A stretch of 64,000 bases of DNA from Hyphomicrobiales bacterium (GTDB lineage Bacteria > Pseudomonadota > Alphaproteobacteria > Rhizobiales > Rhizobiaceae), in contig UBTY01000029.1 in the NCBI GenBank assembly GCA_900468535.1, forward strand, positions 37,231 through 101,230. The letters are read 5' to 3'. The position numbers and the translations under genes were made by a program. The notes below the pieces were generated by a model. It was not told where the DNA came from. It ran no database searches and was given only the letters and a program-made list of their open reading frames with translations. Below are positions 44,302 to 52,018 of this stretch, one piece after another. Each line of letters opens with the position of its first letter. The stretch's first letter is position 1.

Positions 44302-44796
44302 TTACGCGGCTTCCACCGCGGCAGTTGCAACATCTTTTACAGCCATCTGTCGCTGGTTCATCGCCTTTTTGATCAACAGAATAAACTGGCGTTCGGCCTG
44401 GATGTGCTTCCGCATCGCGCAGAAAAACGACCTCAATAGATATCCGACTGCGTCCCAAGATAGGCGGCAGCGGCCATCCATGAGCGAAGTGAGTACGTCG
44501 ACCACCTCACGTGCGCTCTCAAGATCGCTGATGCGCTCTCGCCGTCGGTGCTCCTCTGCGTCGGATCGCTCGGCTGCTGCCAGAATGTAATGCATCCCCT
44601 CAGATAATACCTGCTCCTCTAGGTGATGTGTTGCCTGCAACAGCGGTATGAGACCATTCGTTAAGGTGTCGCAAAGCCTCTCATCGAGATGACACGGCAG
44701 GAAGTCCGCGATCGCCTCTAGAAGATCAAACCATGACATGAGTTGGCCGTAGCATGCTTCGAGATCCGCGAAGCGGCGTATCTGGAGATTTTCCAT
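44302..44796 (-). CDS. Hemerythrin-like HHE-domain protein
   Basis: The product has 164 residues, helical throughout. [11 protein letters not shown] near residue 55 and [16 protein letters not shown] near residue 130 supply the His and Glu ligands of a di-iron hemerythrin-type four-helix bundle. Such proteins in denitrification clusters (related to YtfE/DnrN) have been linked to repair of NO-damaged Fe-S clusters. It sits between a 51-residue membrane protein and hemE, in one operon under an FNR-type box. Confidence 0.65.
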   Translation of the reverse strand: MENLQIRRFADLEACYGQLMSWFDLLEAIADFLPCHLDERLCDTLTNGLIPLLQATHHLEEQVLSEGMHYILAAAERSDAEEHRRRERISDLESAREVVDVLTSLMDGRCRLSWDAVGYLLRSFFCAMRKHIQAERQFILLIKKAMNQRQMAVKDVATAAVEAA

Positions 44797-44799
44797 GTC

Positions 44800-44955
44800 C
44801 TACCTCTGAAGAAAGAGACTTGCAGCGATAGCCACTGCGGCGACAACCGCGGAGACGACACCGGTTCGTTGCAACACGCCCATGCGATAGAGGGTGATTG
44901 CAAAAATCACTATTACAGGCGTAGCGATCGATAGCCCGATCTGAGCATCTGTCAT
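44800..44955 (-). CDS. Small membrane protein upstream of the hemerythrin-like gene
   Basis: The ATG at 44955 follows AAAAGGAGACTGTC, an excellent ribosome-binding site, and gives 51 residues with two membrane helices: IGLSIATPVIVIFAITLYRM and VVSAVVAAVAIAASLFLQ. The hemerythrin-like gene starts 3 bp after its stop. It is the first gene of the operon and lies 48 bp from a TTGAGATCGGTCAA box shared with norE. The function is unknown; it may anchor or assist a respiratory complex. Confidence 0.65.
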   Translation of the reverse strand: MTDAQIGLSIATPVIVIFAITLYRMGVLQRTGVVSAVVAAVAIAASLFLQR

Positions 44956-45002
44956 GACAGTCTCCTTTTACGGAGACCATAGAGGGCTCAGGACAAGTTT
45001 CT

Positions 45003-45016
45003 TTGAGATCGGTCAA
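45003..45016. promoter_or_regulatory. FNR/NnrR-type box between the hemE operon and norE
   Basis: TTGAGATCGGTCAA, with arms TTGA and TCAA in the 14-bp spacing, lies 47 bp before the 51-residue membrane protein and upstream of norE on the other side. It is well placed for class II activation of the hemE operon. Confidence 0.65.
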
Positions 45017-45211
45017 AGAGTGGACGGAATAGCAGCAAGCGGGAGATGGGGGCGCTACTCTGAGGCCGACCCGCAACTGTCCAAGCTTCTCATCTTTCGG
45101 ACATGAACAGCAGCTACCCAGATTGAAATTAAGGGATGATTGCCATCGCACCACGCTCGCGTTTGCCTTTTGACAAAGAAGCGCGAACACGGATCTTCTA
45201 TTCCGTTGGTC

Positions 45212-45760
45212 ATGACATTGATTGCCGATACATCTGAAGACAGTGATATCGAAGAGGCCAACGACGACCTGCTCGTCTGGATCCTCGCATGGAGCGAGCT
45301 TGCCGCGTTTGGCGCCCTTCTCGTCGCCTTCGTCATCGTTTCCTGGCTTCATCCGGAAGAAGTTACAGCAGGGCGAGCCCGTATGACGCTTGTCGTTCCC
45401 GCCTTCAACACTGCCATCCTTCTGCTGAGCGGATGGGCAGCGGCCGTCGCCGCAATGCCAGTACCACTGCTCAAGCGGCGGATAGCACTGTGCGCGGCGT
45501 CTGCAGGAGGACTGCTTTTCGTTGTTCTGAAACTATACGAGTACAGCCTGGAAGGCGCGTCGCTACTTTCGGACGACGCTTTCTCGACCCTCTATATTTT
45601 AATGACGGGTTTCCATCTCGTCCACGTCCTCTTCGGTTCGCTGGTGCTGGCGCTGCTAGCCCGCTTTCCTTCCCCCCAGAACGTTCATCTCATGACGACG
45701 CTGTGGCATGTCATCGACATCGTCTGGCTTGTCATGTTTCCGATCGTATACCTGATATGA
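45212..45760 (+). CDS. norE: NorE, cytochrome oxidase subunit III-like protein
   Basis: I use the ATG at 45212 (MTLIADTSEDSD), giving 182 residues with about five membrane helices; an upstream start at 45140 adds 24 doubtful residues. LVWILAWSELAAFGALLVAF, KLYEYSLEGASLLSDDAFST and TGFHLVHVLFGSLVLALLAR are subunit III-like motifs of NorE. It supports NO reductase activity but is not catalytic. It overlaps norF by 4 bases (ATGA). Confidence 0.85.
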   Translation: MTLIADTSEDSDIEEANDDLLVWILAWSELAAFGALLVAFVIVSWLHPEEVTAGRARMTLVVPAFNTAILLLSGWAAAVAAMPVPLLKRRIALCAASAGGLLFVVLKLYEYSLEGASLLSDDAFSTLYILMTGFHLVHVLFGSLVLALLARFPSPQNVHLMTTLWHVIDIVWLVMFPIVYLI

Positions 45761-46026
45761 AAAGCAGCATCCGTCCTACGACGACGCGGGCGCTCGCGAT
45801 CCTTCTTACCCTAAGTGCGTCCACAGTCGTCCTGACACTGGCATTTGGACGTGGCGGTCTTGCTCTCGCCTGCGTGATCGCGACTATCGCCTCCTGCAAG
45901 GTAAGGATAGTGGCGCTCGATTTCCTCGGTTTGCGTAACAGCCAGGCGACGATGTTTATCGCGATAAGCGGGTGGGCAACGGTCCTGCTGCTAATTGCGC
46001 TAGCCCAAAGACTGCTTCCATCATAA
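45757..46026 (+). CDS. norF: NorF, small membrane protein
   Basis: The product has 89 residues with three membrane helices (RALAILLTLSASTVVLTLAF, GLALACVIATIASCKVRIVA, FIAISGWATVLLLIALAQ). Position directly after norE, size and the CKVRIVALDFLGLR motif match NorF, which is needed for full NO reductase activity in some denitrifiers. The ATG lies in the norE stop. Confidence 0.75.
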   Translation: MKSSIRPTTTRALAILLTLSASTVVLTLAFGRGGLALACVIATIASCKVRIVALDFLGLRNSQATMFIAISGWATVLLLIALAQRLLPS

Positions 46027-46064
46027 AGGGCAGATCGAATTCGAGAAAAAGCATCGGATTGCGA

Positions 46065-46081
46065 TTGACAGAGGAAGTCAA
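46065..46081. promoter_or_regulatory. TTGAC inverted repeat with long spacer before the cytochrome/oxidase cluster
   Basis: TTGAC-AGAGGAA-GTCAA has FNR-like half-sites but a 7-base spacer instead of 4, so it should not bind FNR or NnrR in the usual way. It lies 63 bp before the diheme cytochrome gene and may mark a separate promoter for this cluster. Confidence 0.35.
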
Positions 46082-46143
46082 AGCGCCATTTCTATGAGCG
46101 ATCACAACGGGTAACGACGGCGTGTTCGAGGAGGAATTGGCGC

Positions 46144-46857
46144 ATGCGGACAGTCGTGTTGTCGCTCTGTCTTTTGTTTTGGGGTCTAGCGACAGCGGTG
46201 GCCCAGCAGGCGCAAAGCTATCCTCCCGACATGGGGGAACGAGTGCAGGCATGCACTCCTTGTCATGGACTCCAGGGCCGGGGAACCAACGACCCGTATT
46301 TTCCCCGTCTAGGGGGCAAGCCGGCCGGCTATTTGTACAACCAGCTTGAGGCCTTCAAGAACGGGCGGCGAAAATATCCGCCCATGAATTACTTGCTCGC
46401 CTATCTGACGGACGACTACCTAAGGCAATTCGCCGAGTATTTCAGCGACCAGCGCCCCGAGCTTCCAAAGCAGAACCCACCTGATGTCAGCAAGGAAGTC
46501 CTTGACCACGGCCACGCCCTAGTGACGCAAGGCGATCTGGATCGGTCCATTCCCGCGTGCGTTGGCTGTCACGGCGGGTCTCTCACAGGCCAGGCGCCTG
46601 GAATTCCGGGACTTCTCGGTCTTCGGTCGAGCTACATTAGTGCTCAGTTAGGGGGCTGGCGCTACGGAACCAGAACCGCCGCGGCTCCTGATTGCATGCA
46701 GGTCGTTGCTGGCCATCTCACTGAAAACGATGTTCGAGCCGTAGCCGCATACCTGGCCACCCTCGCACAACCACCCGGCTCGGCTCCGTCTCCCGCTGGA
46801 TCGTTCGCTCTTCCCTTCGCATGCGGAAGTCAGCCTGACGGAGGGAAGCAGCAATGA
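46144..46857 (+). CDS. Periplasmic diheme cytochrome c (c4/c553-like)
   Basis: The product has 237 residues with a signal peptide cut near AVA-QQAQ. Two haem sites, CTPCH near residue 37 and CVGCH near residue 139, lie in two similar halves, as in cytochromes c4. It probably carries electrons to the oxidase encoded downstream or to the Nor complex. It overlaps the next gene by 4 bases and begins after GAGGAGGAATTGGCGC. Confidence 0.8.
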   Translation: MRTVVLSLCLLFWGLATAVAQQAQSYPPDMGERVQACTPCHGLQGRGTNDPYFPRLGGKPAGYLYNQLEAFKNGRRKYPPMNYLLAYLTDDYLRQFAEYFSDQRPELPKQNPPDVSKEVLDHGHALVTQGDLDRSIPACVGCHGGSLTGQAPGIPGLLGLRSSYISAQLGGWRYGTRTAAAPDCMQVVAGHLTENDVRAVAAYLATLAQPPGSAPSPAGSFALPFACGSQPDGGKQQ

Positions 46858-48119
46858 AGCTGAGGTTGAACGGAAACACGACCCTGCTAGGCGCGTCGGC
46901 TGCCCTTATGCTGGCCCTGCTGCCCGCAGCCGCACAAGATCCGGCTAGCGATCAACGTTCCGACGTGGTGAAGAAGGGAGAGTATCTCGCACGCGCTGGC
47001 GACTGTGTGGCCTGTCATACCGCGCCTGAGGGAAAGGTTTTCGCTGGTGGGCGGGCGATGCCCACGCCGTTTGGGACGCTGTTCGCCTCAAATATTACGC
47101 CCGATGCGGAGACGGGAATCGGGAAATGGTCTGCGGACGAATTCTACGGAGCCATGCATAGCGGGCGCTTCCCGGACGGAGGCCTGATTTATCCCGCCAT
47201 GCCGTTTCCATCCTATACGAAGGTCACCCGCGAAGACAGCGACGCGATATTTGAATACCTCAAGTCTTTGCCACCGATCCGTCAGCCAAACAGACCTCAC
47301 GATCTGAGCTTCCCCTACAACAATCGGTCACTCATCCTCGGCTGGCGGACGCTCTTCTTCAACGAAGGCGAGTTCAAACCGAACCCGCAGCAGTCCGACG
47401 AATGGAACCGCGGCGCGTATCTTGTCGAAGGGCTCGGCCACTGCGGTATGTGCCACAGCCCGATCAACGCGCTCGGCGGAACGTCGGAATCAAAGGCATT
47501 CCAAGGTGGCCTGATACCGATGCAGGACTGGTACGCACCGTCGCTCACGTCCAACAAGGAAGCCGGTCTTGGCGAGTGGTCGATCGAAGAGATCTCGGAC
47601 CTTCTTCAGAAGGGAGTGTCGGCGCGAGGCGCCGTCTATGGGCCGATGGCTGAAGTTGTTTACAACAGCCTCCAGTACATGACGGACGAGGACACTCGTG
47701 CCATGGCGGTCTATCTGAAGAGCATCGCTCAGGATCAGCCGGAAGCTCCCAGTTCGTCGGTTAATACCACCGAGGCCAGTCTGTTAATCAGCCTCGGGAA
47801 GACCGTGTACGACCGCGATTGCGCAAGCTGTCATGGGGGGAAAGGCGAAGGCAAACCGCCACATTATCCACCGCTGGCTGGCAACCAGTCGATCCAGATG
47901 GAATCGGCGGTCAACGGGATTCGAATGGTCCTGAATGGCGGTTACCCGCCGGCGACTTTGAAAAACCCAATGCCGCACGGAATGCCGCCATTTGCAGTGA
48001 CGCTCTCTGACGACGAGGTAGCTGCCGTAGTGTCCTATATCCGCACGGCGTGGGGCAACAGGGGCACGCCGGTGACCGCCGCCGCTGCCAACAGACTTAG
48101 ATCGGCACCACTGGAATGA
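46854..48119 (+). CDS. Triheme cytochrome c (dehydrogenase-subunit type)
   Basis: The product has 421 residues with a signal peptide (cut near AAA-QDP). Three haem sites, CVACH near 53, CGMCH near 198 and CASCH near 323, match the triheme cytochrome subunits of membrane alcohol and gluconate dehydrogenases. No dehydrogenase large subunit is adjacent, so here it more likely feeds the oxidase or links periplasmic carriers. The ATG overlaps the preceding gene. Confidence 0.8.
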   Translation: MKLRLNGNTTLLGASAALMLALLPAAAQDPASDQRSDVVKKGEYLARAGDCVACHTAPEGKVFAGGRAMPTPFGTLFASNITPDAETGIGKWSADEFYGAMHSGRFPDGGLIYPAMPFPSYTKVTREDSDAIFEYLKSLPPIRQPNRPHDLSFPYNNRSLILGWRTLFFNEGEFKPNPQQSDEWNRGAYLVEGLGHCGMCHSPINALGGTSESKAFQGGLIPMQDWYAPSLTSNKEAGLGEWSIEEISDLLQKGVSARGAVYGPMAEVVYNSLQYMTDEDTRAMAVYLKSIAQDQPEAPSSSVNTTEASLLISLGKTVYDRDCASCHGGKGEGKPPHYPPLAGNQSIQMESAVNGIRMVLNGGYPPATLKNPMPHGMPPFAVTLSDDEVAAVVSYIRTAWGNRGTPVTAAAANRLRSAPLE

Positions 48120-48126
48120 GGGTAAG

Positions 48127-48291
48127 ATGCTGAATTCCGATCCCGGCGCTGCGCCGGACGACACGGCCGTCGAAGCGATAGTCGCGCGAGGTCCGAAAGG
48201 AGCCATTTGGGTCGCAGGCATTGCGACAGCGCTGGTTCTGTTCATGTGGTTTCTGTTCTACTTCCTCGTTTTCGTCCCCCGGAGCGGCTGA
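48127..48291 (+). CDS. Small single-helix protein of the oxidase cluster
   Basis: The ATG at 48127 follows GAGGGTAAG and gives 54 residues with one membrane helix (IWVAGIATALVLFMWFLFYF). Its stop overlaps the start of the subunit II gene (TGATG), showing translational coupling. It may be a small subunit or assembly factor of the oxidase, like the short subunits of ba3-type enzymes. No family is recognised. Confidence 0.6.
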   Translation: MLNSDPGAAPDDTAVEAIVARGPKGAIWVAGIATALVLFMWFLFYFLVFVPRSG

Positions 48292-48848
48292 TGGCGACAG
48301 TTCATGAAAAGGGCATGGAGGTTGCCGATCGCGTCGAGCGCAGGTGGGCGACCATATCAGTTCTCATTATCGTTTTTCTCGCCGGGATGGCAGCGTTCGC
48401 TGGCATCCACCAGGCGACGATGCCGCAGAGGACCGTTGAAACGGTCGACCCCACCACGCTCCACCTCCAGGGCGAGTTCATTGAATCCAATCTTGGAAGC
48501 GCGGTCGAGAGCGATGGATCTGTAACGGTCCGGGCGGTAGGGCAGCAATACTCCTTCTCCCCACCTTGTCTCGTGGTCCCGGCAGGAACGCCGATCACAT
48601 TGAGGGCTACAAGCGCCGACGTCGTGCATGGGCTGCTAGTGCAAGGCACGAACATCAATACCATGCTGGTGCCCGGGTACGTGTCTGTTCTGCAAGCCTC
48701 ATTCGCAGCGCCGGGCGAACATTTGATGCCTTGTCAGGAGTTCTGCAGCGTCGGGCATGAGGGAATGTGGGGTAAGGTTAAAGTGATAGACAAACAGGAA
48801 TTCCTCGCCGAGGTCGCCGACAAGAGGAGATTGTCCTGTGCTCTTTAA
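48291..48848 (+). CDS. Cytochrome c oxidase subunit II-like CuA protein
   Basis: The product has 185 residues, with one N-terminal membrane anchor (ISVLIIVFLAGMAAFAGIHQ) and a periplasmic cupredoxin domain. The CuA site is complete: VVHGLLVQ (His) and CQEFCSVGHEGMW (C-x3-C-x3-H-x2-M). The short single-helix form is typical of ba3/B-type oxidases. It accepts electrons from the cytochromes c beside it. It overlaps subunit I by 11 bases. Confidence 0.85.
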   Translation: MATVHEKGMEVADRVERRWATISVLIIVFLAGMAAFAGIHQATMPQRTVETVDPTTLHLQGEFIESNLGSAVESDGSVTVRAVGQQYSFSPPCLVVPAGTPITLRATSADVVHGLLVQGTNINTMLVPGYVSVLQASFAAPGEHLMPCQEFCSVGHEGMWGKVKVIDKQEFLAEVADKRRLSCAL

Positions 48849-50460
48849 CCGCAAACTCATTCTGGCGCACTTTTGGCTGGCCTTTACAGCTTTCGGTGCG
48901 GCGCTCCTTCTCGGCGCGTGGCAGATGTACGTCCGCAGTCCGCTTGCGAACTGGGTGAGCAATCCAGAATGGTACTACCGATCCTTAACGGCGCACGGTA
49001 CCGTTATGGGGTACGTATTTCCTACCTTGGTCGCCATGGGTTTCGGGTATGCGATCAGCGAGTCGTCGCTCAAGCAGAAGCTCGTCGGCGCTCGATGGGC
49101 ATGGATCGGTTTTTGGCTTATCGCAGTCGGAGCGGTAGTCGCGATGGTTCCAGTCGCTCTGGGCCTCGCGTCGGTGTTGTATACCTTCTATCCGCCCTTG
49201 ATCGGTAGCCCGTTCTACTATCTCGGCGTCGTGATGGTGGTGGGGGGTTCATGGATCTGGGTGGCGCTGATGTCGGTCAATCTTCGGATCTGGAAGAAGG
49301 CCAATCCGGGCGTGCCAGTTCCGCTTCCGATGTTCGCCAACGTCGCAGGATCCTACCTGTGGGCCTGGACGGCAGTCGGAGCCGCGTTGGAGCTTCTGCT
49401 GCAAATCCTCCCAGTGGCATTGGGATTCAAAAATACGATCGATGCCGGACTGGCCCGCGTCTTCTTCTCGTGGACGCTGCACGCGATCGTTTACTTCTGG
49501 CTGATGCCGACCTACATCGCCTATTACACTATCGTGCCGAGAGCGATCGGCGGCCGCGTGTATAGTGACACAATGGCCCGCATTTCGTTCATCCTTTTCC
49601 TCATTGTAGCGATGCCGATCGGCATCCATCATGCCTTTGCAGATCCTCAGGTCGGCGCCGGGTTCAAATTCATTCACTCAGCGTTCACCGCGCTGGTCGC
49701 CCTTCCGACCTTGCTTACGGTATTTACCATCTGCGCCTCGGTCGAAATCGCAGCGCGGGCGCGCGGTGGAACCGGGCCATTCGGTTGGATCAAGGCGCTT
49801 CCCTGGCGTAATCCGATGATGCTCGCCGTAACCTTCTCCTTCGTAATGCTAGGGTTCGGAGGTGCAGGCGGTCTTATCAACATGAGTTACCAGCTCGACA
49901 CGACGATCCACAACACGCAGTGGATCACCGGTCACTTCCACCTGATTTTCGGTGGAGCGATTGTTATCATGTATTTTGCGATCGCTTACGATCTCTGGCC
50001 CCATCTTACAGGTCGACCCCTTGTCAGTCTGGGCATGGTCCGCCTGCAGCTCTGGCTCTGGTTTATTGGGATGATCGTCACGACGTTCCCTTGGCATTAC
50101 GTCGGGATTCTGGGAATGCCGCGCCGAATGGCATACTTCGACTTTACAGAGCCGGCCCTCGCCAACGAAGCGATAACGGTAGTTTTGTCGGCGATCGGTG
50201 GTTTTATTCTCGTCGTATCGGGCATCCTGTTCATAACAGTGCTGGTGCGCTCGCAGCTTAGCCCATCCGAACCATCCGAGGAGTACCGGTTCGCGCTCGC
50301 GGTACATCCGCCAACCAGAGTCCCGGCTCTTCTGAATAGCTATGGGCTGTGGGTGGCGCTGATGATAGGGCTGACGGTTACAAACTACGGGTACCCCATC
50401 TTGCAGCTCGCTGTCAGAAGCGACACCTCGGTGCCCGCAGTCTATGTTGGAGAGAAGTGA
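48838..50460 (+). CDS. B-type (ba3-like) haem-copper oxidase subunit I
   Basis: The product has 540 residues and about thirteen membrane helices, starting with GTG. Low-spin haem ligand: RSLTAHGTVMGYVF. CuB and the cross-linked Tyr: FFSWTLHAIVYFWLMP (His-A-I-V-Tyr). CuB histidines: IGIHHAFADPQVG. High-spin and low-spin haem histidines: QWITGHFHLIFGGA. The retained Tyr argues for O2 reduction rather than an eNOR-type NO reductase. It sits inside the nor region with its own CuA subunit and cytochromes, so an O2 scavenging or NO-tolerant oxidase role is inferred. Confidence 0.8.
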   Translation: MLFNRKLILAHFWLAFTAFGAALLLGAWQMYVRSPLANWVSNPEWYYRSLTAHGTVMGYVFPTLVAMGFGYAISESSLKQKLVGARWAWIGFWLIAVGAVVAMVPVALGLASVLYTFYPPLIGSPFYYLGVVMVVGGSWIWVALMSVNLRIWKKANPGVPVPLPMFANVAGSYLWAWTAVGAALELLLQILPVALGFKNTIDAGLARVFFSWTLHAIVYFWLMPTYIAYYTIVPRAIGGRVYSDTMARISFILFLIVAMPIGIHHAFADPQVGAGFKFIHSAFTALVALPTLLTVFTICASVEIAARARGGTGPFGWIKALPWRNPMMLAVTFSFVMLGFGGAGGLINMSYQLDTTIHNTQWITGHFHLIFGGAIVIMYFAIAYDLWPHLTGRPLVSLGMVRLQLWLWFIGMIVTTFPWHYVGILGMPRRMAYFDFTEPALANEAITVVLSAIGGFILVVSGILFITVLVRSQLSPSEPSEEYRFALAVHPPTRVPALLNSYGLWVALMIGLTVTNYGYPILQLAVRSDTSVPAVYVGEK

Positions 50461-51272
50461 TGGCCGAGCCGGACCTCGGAAAGATCAACATCAGATGGAC
50501 CTTCACCAGCATCGCGGTGACTGCCGGCATCTTTGTTGCGTCGGTGGTCTTGGGGTTCGTGTTGCTTCCGAATCTGGAGGCTGGGCAACAGGCTGCAAGT
50601 CTGTGGGACTCGATCTGTCGTGCTGCCGGGGTGCCCCGCGCCAGCGAGACGGGAGAGACAGTGAAGCCGGAGTACAAGACCTCGCTGGTGAAGATCGCGT
50701 CAGCGGTATCAAGCGCTCGCGACGATGCAGCGATCGGTCGTGGTGCAACGCTGGCGCAGCAATGCGCGATCTGTCACGGACCAACGGGCGTGAGCCGAGC
50801 CGATTCTCCGAACCTCGCGGGCCAGTACGCGAGCGTGGTCTACAAACAGCTCAGAGACTTTAAAGACGGCGTACGAGTCAACGCAATCATGTCTCCATTC
50901 GCATTGAACCTTTCCGAGCGGGACATGCAGGATCTGGCTGCCTATTACGCGTACCTTCCGAGGTTGCCGGGGTTCCATCCGGCAGGAGGAAACCCTGTTC
51001 CTCGTATCGTGGCAAGCGGAGCGCCTATCAGGGGAATCGCTCCATGCGGGTCCTGTCACGGGAGTATCGAAAATAAGCTCGGCAGCCCCTGGCTGGAAGG
51101 TCAGTCTGAGCTTTACCTGAAGACTCAGCTCGCGGCATTCGCCTCGGGCGCCCGTGAGAACGACATCACGAGGCAAATGCGAAACGTCGCTCACGCGATG
51201 ACCTCCGAGGAAATCGAGGCAGCGGCGAAATATTACGCCAACAAGCCGCCGCCGGTGCAAGCGACAGAATAG
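50460..51272 (+). CDS. Membrane-anchored diheme cytochrome c
   Basis: The ATG at 50460 lies in the subunit I stop (TGATG), giving 270 residues. An uncleaved N-terminal helix (FTSIAVTAGIFVASVVLGFV) anchors it. Two haem sites are CAICH near residue 101 and CGSCH near residue 197. It resembles the anchored cytochrome c4-type partners of B-type oxidases and is likely the direct electron donor to CuA. It closes a six-gene run of cytochromes and oxidase. Confidence 0.8.
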   Translation: MAEPDLGKINIRWTFTSIAVTAGIFVASVVLGFVLLPNLEAGQQAASLWDSICRAAGVPRASETGETVKPEYKTSLVKIASAVSSARDDAAIGRGATLAQQCAICHGPTGVSRADSPNLAGQYASVVYKQLRDFKDGVRVNAIMSPFALNLSERDMQDLAAYYAYLPRLPGFHPAGGNPVPRIVASGAPIRGIAPCGSCHGSIENKLGSPWLEGQSELYLKTQLAAFASGARENDITRQMRNVAHAMTSEEIEAAAKYYANKPPPVQATE

Positions 51273-51431
51273 CCGATCGACGACCGACTGCGAAATCACG
51301 TCGTCATCCAGCGGAATCGATTGCATTGTGAACACGTCTGCCATTGTTGAAAGCCTCTAGGCCCTATCCACGGCCGTTTCCCAGGCATAAAAAAGCCTCG
51401 TCCCGTGGCTTCCAGCCAATTGCCGCGCTGA

Positions 51432-51445
51432 TTGCGAATCCACAA
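51432..51445. promoter_or_regulatory. NnrR-type box before norC
   Basis: TTGCGAATCCACAA has the 14-bp TTG-N8-CAA layout with a TTGCG left half as at ftrA. It lies 99-112 bp upstream of norC, the same distance as the box before nirK. The right half is weaker. Confidence 0.45.
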
Positions 51446-51543
51446 AGACCTCGTTCCGAAAATCACTCATCCCGTGATGACGAGCCACTGTGCTCGATTT
51501 CCGACGTCAAGGCGGCTCCGCCAATGACTTGAAAGGATGATCG

Positions 51544-51996
51544 ATGGCTGAACGCCTCACTAAAACCGCGGCCCGAAACGTGTTCTACGGCGGTTCCGCA
51601 TTCTTCTTCGCAATTTTCTTGGGCCTCACGGCCCATAGTCACTACTACATCCGGACTGTGTCTACGGACGAGGCGACCCTTACCGAGGGCGTGGCCCGCG
51701 GAAAGCGTATCTGGGAAAAGAACGCTTGCATCAACTGCCACACCCTCGATGGCGAGGGCGCCTACTTCGCGCCGGAGCTGTCGAACGTCTGGATACGCTG
51801 GGGCGGCGATAAAGATCCCGCAAGCGCTCGTGATGCACTTCACGCCTGGATGGCGGCTCAGCCGTCTGGCATCGAGGGCCGCCGGCAGATGCCGCAGTTC
51901 AATCTGACGGACCAGGAAGTAAACGATCTCGCCGACTTCCTCGAGTGGGTCAGCAAGACCAAGACGCAGAACTGGCCGCCGAACCAGGCCGGCTGA
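51544..51996 (+). CDS. norC: NorC, nitric oxide reductase cytochrome c subunit
   Basis: The product has 150 residues. It has an uncleaved membrane anchor (VFYGGSAFFFAIFLGLTAHS), the single haem site NACINCHTLDGEGAYFAPEL and the C-terminal Met-containing QMPQFNLTDQEVNDLADFLE, all standard for NorC. It passes electrons to NorB. It is the first gene of norCBQD, 22 bp before norB. Confidence 0.95.
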   Translation: MAERLTKTAARNVFYGGSAFFFAIFLGLTAHSHYYIRTVSTDEATLTEGVARGKRIWEKNACINCHTLDGEGAYFAPELSNVWIRWGGDKDPASARDALHAWMAAQPSGIEGRRQMPQFNLTDQEVNDLADFLEWVSKTKTQNWPPNQAG

Positions 51997-52018
51997 CCGA
52001 CGCAGAGGGACAATCAAT

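Noticed and set aside
48838..50460. Subunit I gene as an eNOR-type NO reductase
   Set aside because: The cross-linked Tyr of oxidases is present in His-A-I-V-Tyr; eNOR-type enzymes are reported to lose it.
51360..51420. AGGC...GCCT hairpin with an A-run upstream of norC
   Set aside because: The stem is only four base pairs with the A-run in the loop; too weak for a terminator.
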